Source: UBA11346 sp038318565 (GTDB lineage: Bacteria > Planctomycetota > UBA11346). Taken from it: a stretch of DNA of 64,000 nucleotides. The stretch covers positions 1 through 64,000 of the forward strand of contig JBBQCI010000005.1 in the NCBI GenBank assembly GCA_038318565.1, in the 5' to 3' direction. The translations under genes were made by a program, and so were the position numbers. The notes beneath the pieces are model-generated. The model saw nothing but the letters and a program-made list of their open reading frames with translations, had not been told where the DNA came from and did no database searches. Position 1 is the first letter of the stretch. Every line of letters begins with the position of its first letter. Positions 63,901-64,000 of this stretch are shown here, piece by piece.

Positions 63901-64000
63901 GAGCTGGCGTGACTGGGCGGGGCGTCCTCGTCCGTCGGGGCCTGGTGGGCGCACTCAAGATCGAAATTCCGTTTCGCCCAGCTGCGCACGGCCTCCGGTT
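57927..64000 (-). CDS. Giant alpha-2-macroglobulin-like protein (partial, start beyond window)
   Basis: The frame is open from the right edge to TGA 57927-57929, more than 2020 residues. Within it are MG-like beta domains (VELRVSAKNVPRLLVKIFRI, TWVVELIGRG), a bait-like low-complexity linker (Gly/Ser/Glu/Lys-rich, roughly residues 1210-1300), and SQIPRGSLPCEGG followed by a domain with YFPIAGDFAQFPAHA, as in large bacterial A2M-family proteins. No CxEQ thioester motif was seen, so it would act without covalent trapping. A GTG at 63989 is the first possible start in view, but the frame continues upstream. It is probably an envelope protein; a signal peptide would lie outside the window. Confidence 0.78.
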   Translation of the reverse strand, partial: PEAVRSWAKRNFDLECAHQAPTDEDAPPSHASSLPADLFAPSQRLADAGDRWLHITAAALDWALNQADTEKLGDDTLRDLLKRVESPDYPALVRLIVRDLQHDDSGGFGSLTIHLLLTLAQLHELAGQDARLRLRHDARWVAAVLARMRPEPLPEDPRDPAVLAWLQAAWAFVEGLPPAFASLQAHVLHHLLHALWRADRTDGVLFLRYLQLPRRTGYMKATWLERQAEFARLDVDFRDSTGLPAIGDDTALVRDHLAAALSAGGKAESFATWLDEHWLRRTWAALRILHGGSTPAELAALASRLGSASDYQALVERVDLELSERNHLRLSADEPVELRVSAKNVPRLLVKIFRINTINHVLAYGHDIDGSLDLDGLVPNRQFEISYDHSPQVRHDERIAVPDCAGAGTWVVELIGRGVSSRAIIRKGALQAVWRLGAAGQVVTILDAAGHELRDAALLLGGREFRRAAGDDGVILPFTAQPGQATALLVHGEVATPWAFAQLDEVYTLDASLHLPAEDLRGGGQAQVAIRARLHLHGHAISLDLLEDAHLNVVTTDLQGVEIANRTAVTLTDDGMLLHRFSLPVGTQRVAVNLGARLKRLDGTLIELGAAAIERAVATIDAGSLTEQVLLLRHTDGGTLLVTGKNGEPRPGRVVTLQFTHRWYGDAIHHTLQSDAAGEIQLGELTRIVSLQANLPNGFQRNWSLAGSGDAWPQRLCLPPGQGCELPWSGPLESRAVELLRLGWNGLPLELFSTKVALRDGLLTLPALPAGHYRLRARSHDAVCDILVAPAFVPGWLRHAAALLRSSRTPLRVDTLTLASKRLRVRISGQDGDCRVLITGSRLAEGTPADQALTGDRCEPAGPAQAWYEAVAAYQNGRDLGDEYRYIVERARTPALPGIMLARPGLLLNPWAIRSTSTSRAEAGGGSTFGAAPSPACAAPYAKADRCREESEAYTAGSVEPTWDFLAHGAVMLSATTTDGTLEIDATPFAGCTVIEVLVLDDSTQAARRLLVPRTAATLTRRDLRLMRGLDPAVHVAQRQEVTPLPPGSVLEVQDPLTARLGWIPDRLRAISLLRELADDTDALDPWDFLGGWESLGEAERRDKLGEFASHELHLFLARRDPAWFTAIVLPCLRQKRERTFVDRWLLGEDLRDWLRPATFATLNALEQVLLAEALGGDAAKAIARSLADRCELVEIDPEERHRRFLTMLGGEGGDLGDLSEGGGGSSGGPPTSNAMLGDMSDEESERSNDKNAEMAEMASMSAAPPAAVRASPSKAKRSRSADLERRGGVRPMFRQVDRTMEWGESHWWKRPLADLDPEEVVPVCAFWADAARWIADGRHGPFLSPHIDEIAAGGHSSILGALAFLDLPPSAAPPQAEEAGSLPGTMPVSHHSDVRPSPDDPNLGAGNPARFDIGQRYRLATAALLAQRQTLPCPAVEPGVSPLLINQYVLRLDDSETWVNGAKVEKPVTGEFLANVVYASVVVITNPGLARIDIDLLSQIPRGSLPCEGGARSRCQPVRLEPGSTERVAVGFYFPIAGDFAQFPAHASQAGRLLAHAPPQRFHVLERPSAVDASSWAQVAAHGTPEQVLAFVEQANPGRIDLDLALWRCRDKRIWSQLVARLRARCHLHADTWSYAAKHKDDAGLGEWLELQDETMQALGDERSAWLRRPERIAGGQHLEYGPLINARAHRLGEQARILNDRFGATWRRTLERLAERPALSDDDRLVLAVYLLLQDRHAEAATVAAAIAAPPVQLPMDYLRCFLAFVHGRPGEARAIAERHLQLPLRRWRERFADVCAQLDELEGRSSGATGSGDGHEAAARRQAGLAAEEPSLALRADAGGRRLRVISRHLAAARVNYYPMDLELLFSRQPFMQGDAKRFACIAPAWSGELALGAEGAELALPERFAADNVMVEVVAGGLRAWLAVYANRLRVQVQEAYGQLQVLREGDTPTPLPATYVKAFARMRGGEVHFYKDGYSDLRGRFDFASLSTDDLDRVERFALLLLHREHGGLVLECAPPPR

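Overview
The window is about 64 kb of GC-rich, densely packed bacterial chromosome. It carries no rRNA, tRNA, CRISPR array, phage module or intact insertion sequence that I can see. Gene content points to a Gram-negative, probably aerobic heterotroph. Planctomycetota or another PVC-type lineage is the best guess: a eukaryote-type Ser/Thr kinase, an FHA-GAF-cyclase, a secreted peptidase-MA (DUF1570-like) protein plus a decayed paralogue, a 2000-residue alpha-2-macroglobulin-like protein, a Pectate_lyase_3 beta-helix protein and many secreted proteins of unknown function. This taxonomic call is inference; no marker RNA is present.

Layout. 0-6.1 kb: tail of an unknown gene, an ABC exporter, then a leftward NAD-salvage operon pncB-nadE-nrtR with a dyad over its promoter region. 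6.2-14 kb: SWIM/SNF2 helicase, two secreted unknowns, FtsH, Apt. 14-18.7 kb: Bcp peroxiredoxin and a leftward operon of envelope proteins (unknown, two-TM protein, secreted protein, beta-propeller-like lipoprotein, TlpA-type thioredoxin). 18.8-22.7 kb: HemW-like protein and an FHA-GAF-adenylate cyclase with an acidic partner. 22.8-29.4 kb: YprB-like nuclease, pectate-lyase-fold protein, Ser/Thr kinase and LepA. 29.4-31.8 kb: a multiply disrupted peptidase-MA pseudogene, a 47-residue Ala/Lys-rich ORF with a strong terminator, and a small unknown gene. 31.8-35.3 kb: hisC-dxr-nadK, joined by GTGA overlaps, and a hotdog thioesterase. 35.5-44.9 kb: a fatty-acid beta-oxidation operon (ligase, thiolase, FadB-type hydratase/dehydrogenase, acyl-CoA dehydrogenase) that ends in an acyltransferase/serine-hydrolase fusion. 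44.9-50.2 kb: a leftward operon of a GAFTGA-less NtrC-type regulator, a secreted peptidase-MA protein and an ABC-2-like membrane protein. 50.3-55 kb: a TraF/FadL-like outer-membrane protein, CYTH phosphatase, LpxL-like acyltransferase, RecJ. 55-57.9 kb: a looser region with a truncated AraC regulator, a tiny membrane protein, non-coding or remnant DNA and a CAP-like secreted protein. 57.9 kb to the end: a giant alpha-2-macroglobulin-like protein whose start lies outside the window.

Most genes sit in tightly coupled operons with 1-4 nt stop/start overlaps. Decay is concentrated in two places: the 29.4-31 kb pseudogene and the 55-56.3 kb stretch. The observations most worth following are the acyltransferase-hydrolase fusion closing the beta-oxidation operon, the NtrC-family protein without its sigma-54 contact loop, the short Ala/Lys-rich ORF preceded by a 12-nt copy of the 16S rRNA 3' end, and the reconstructable pseudogene.
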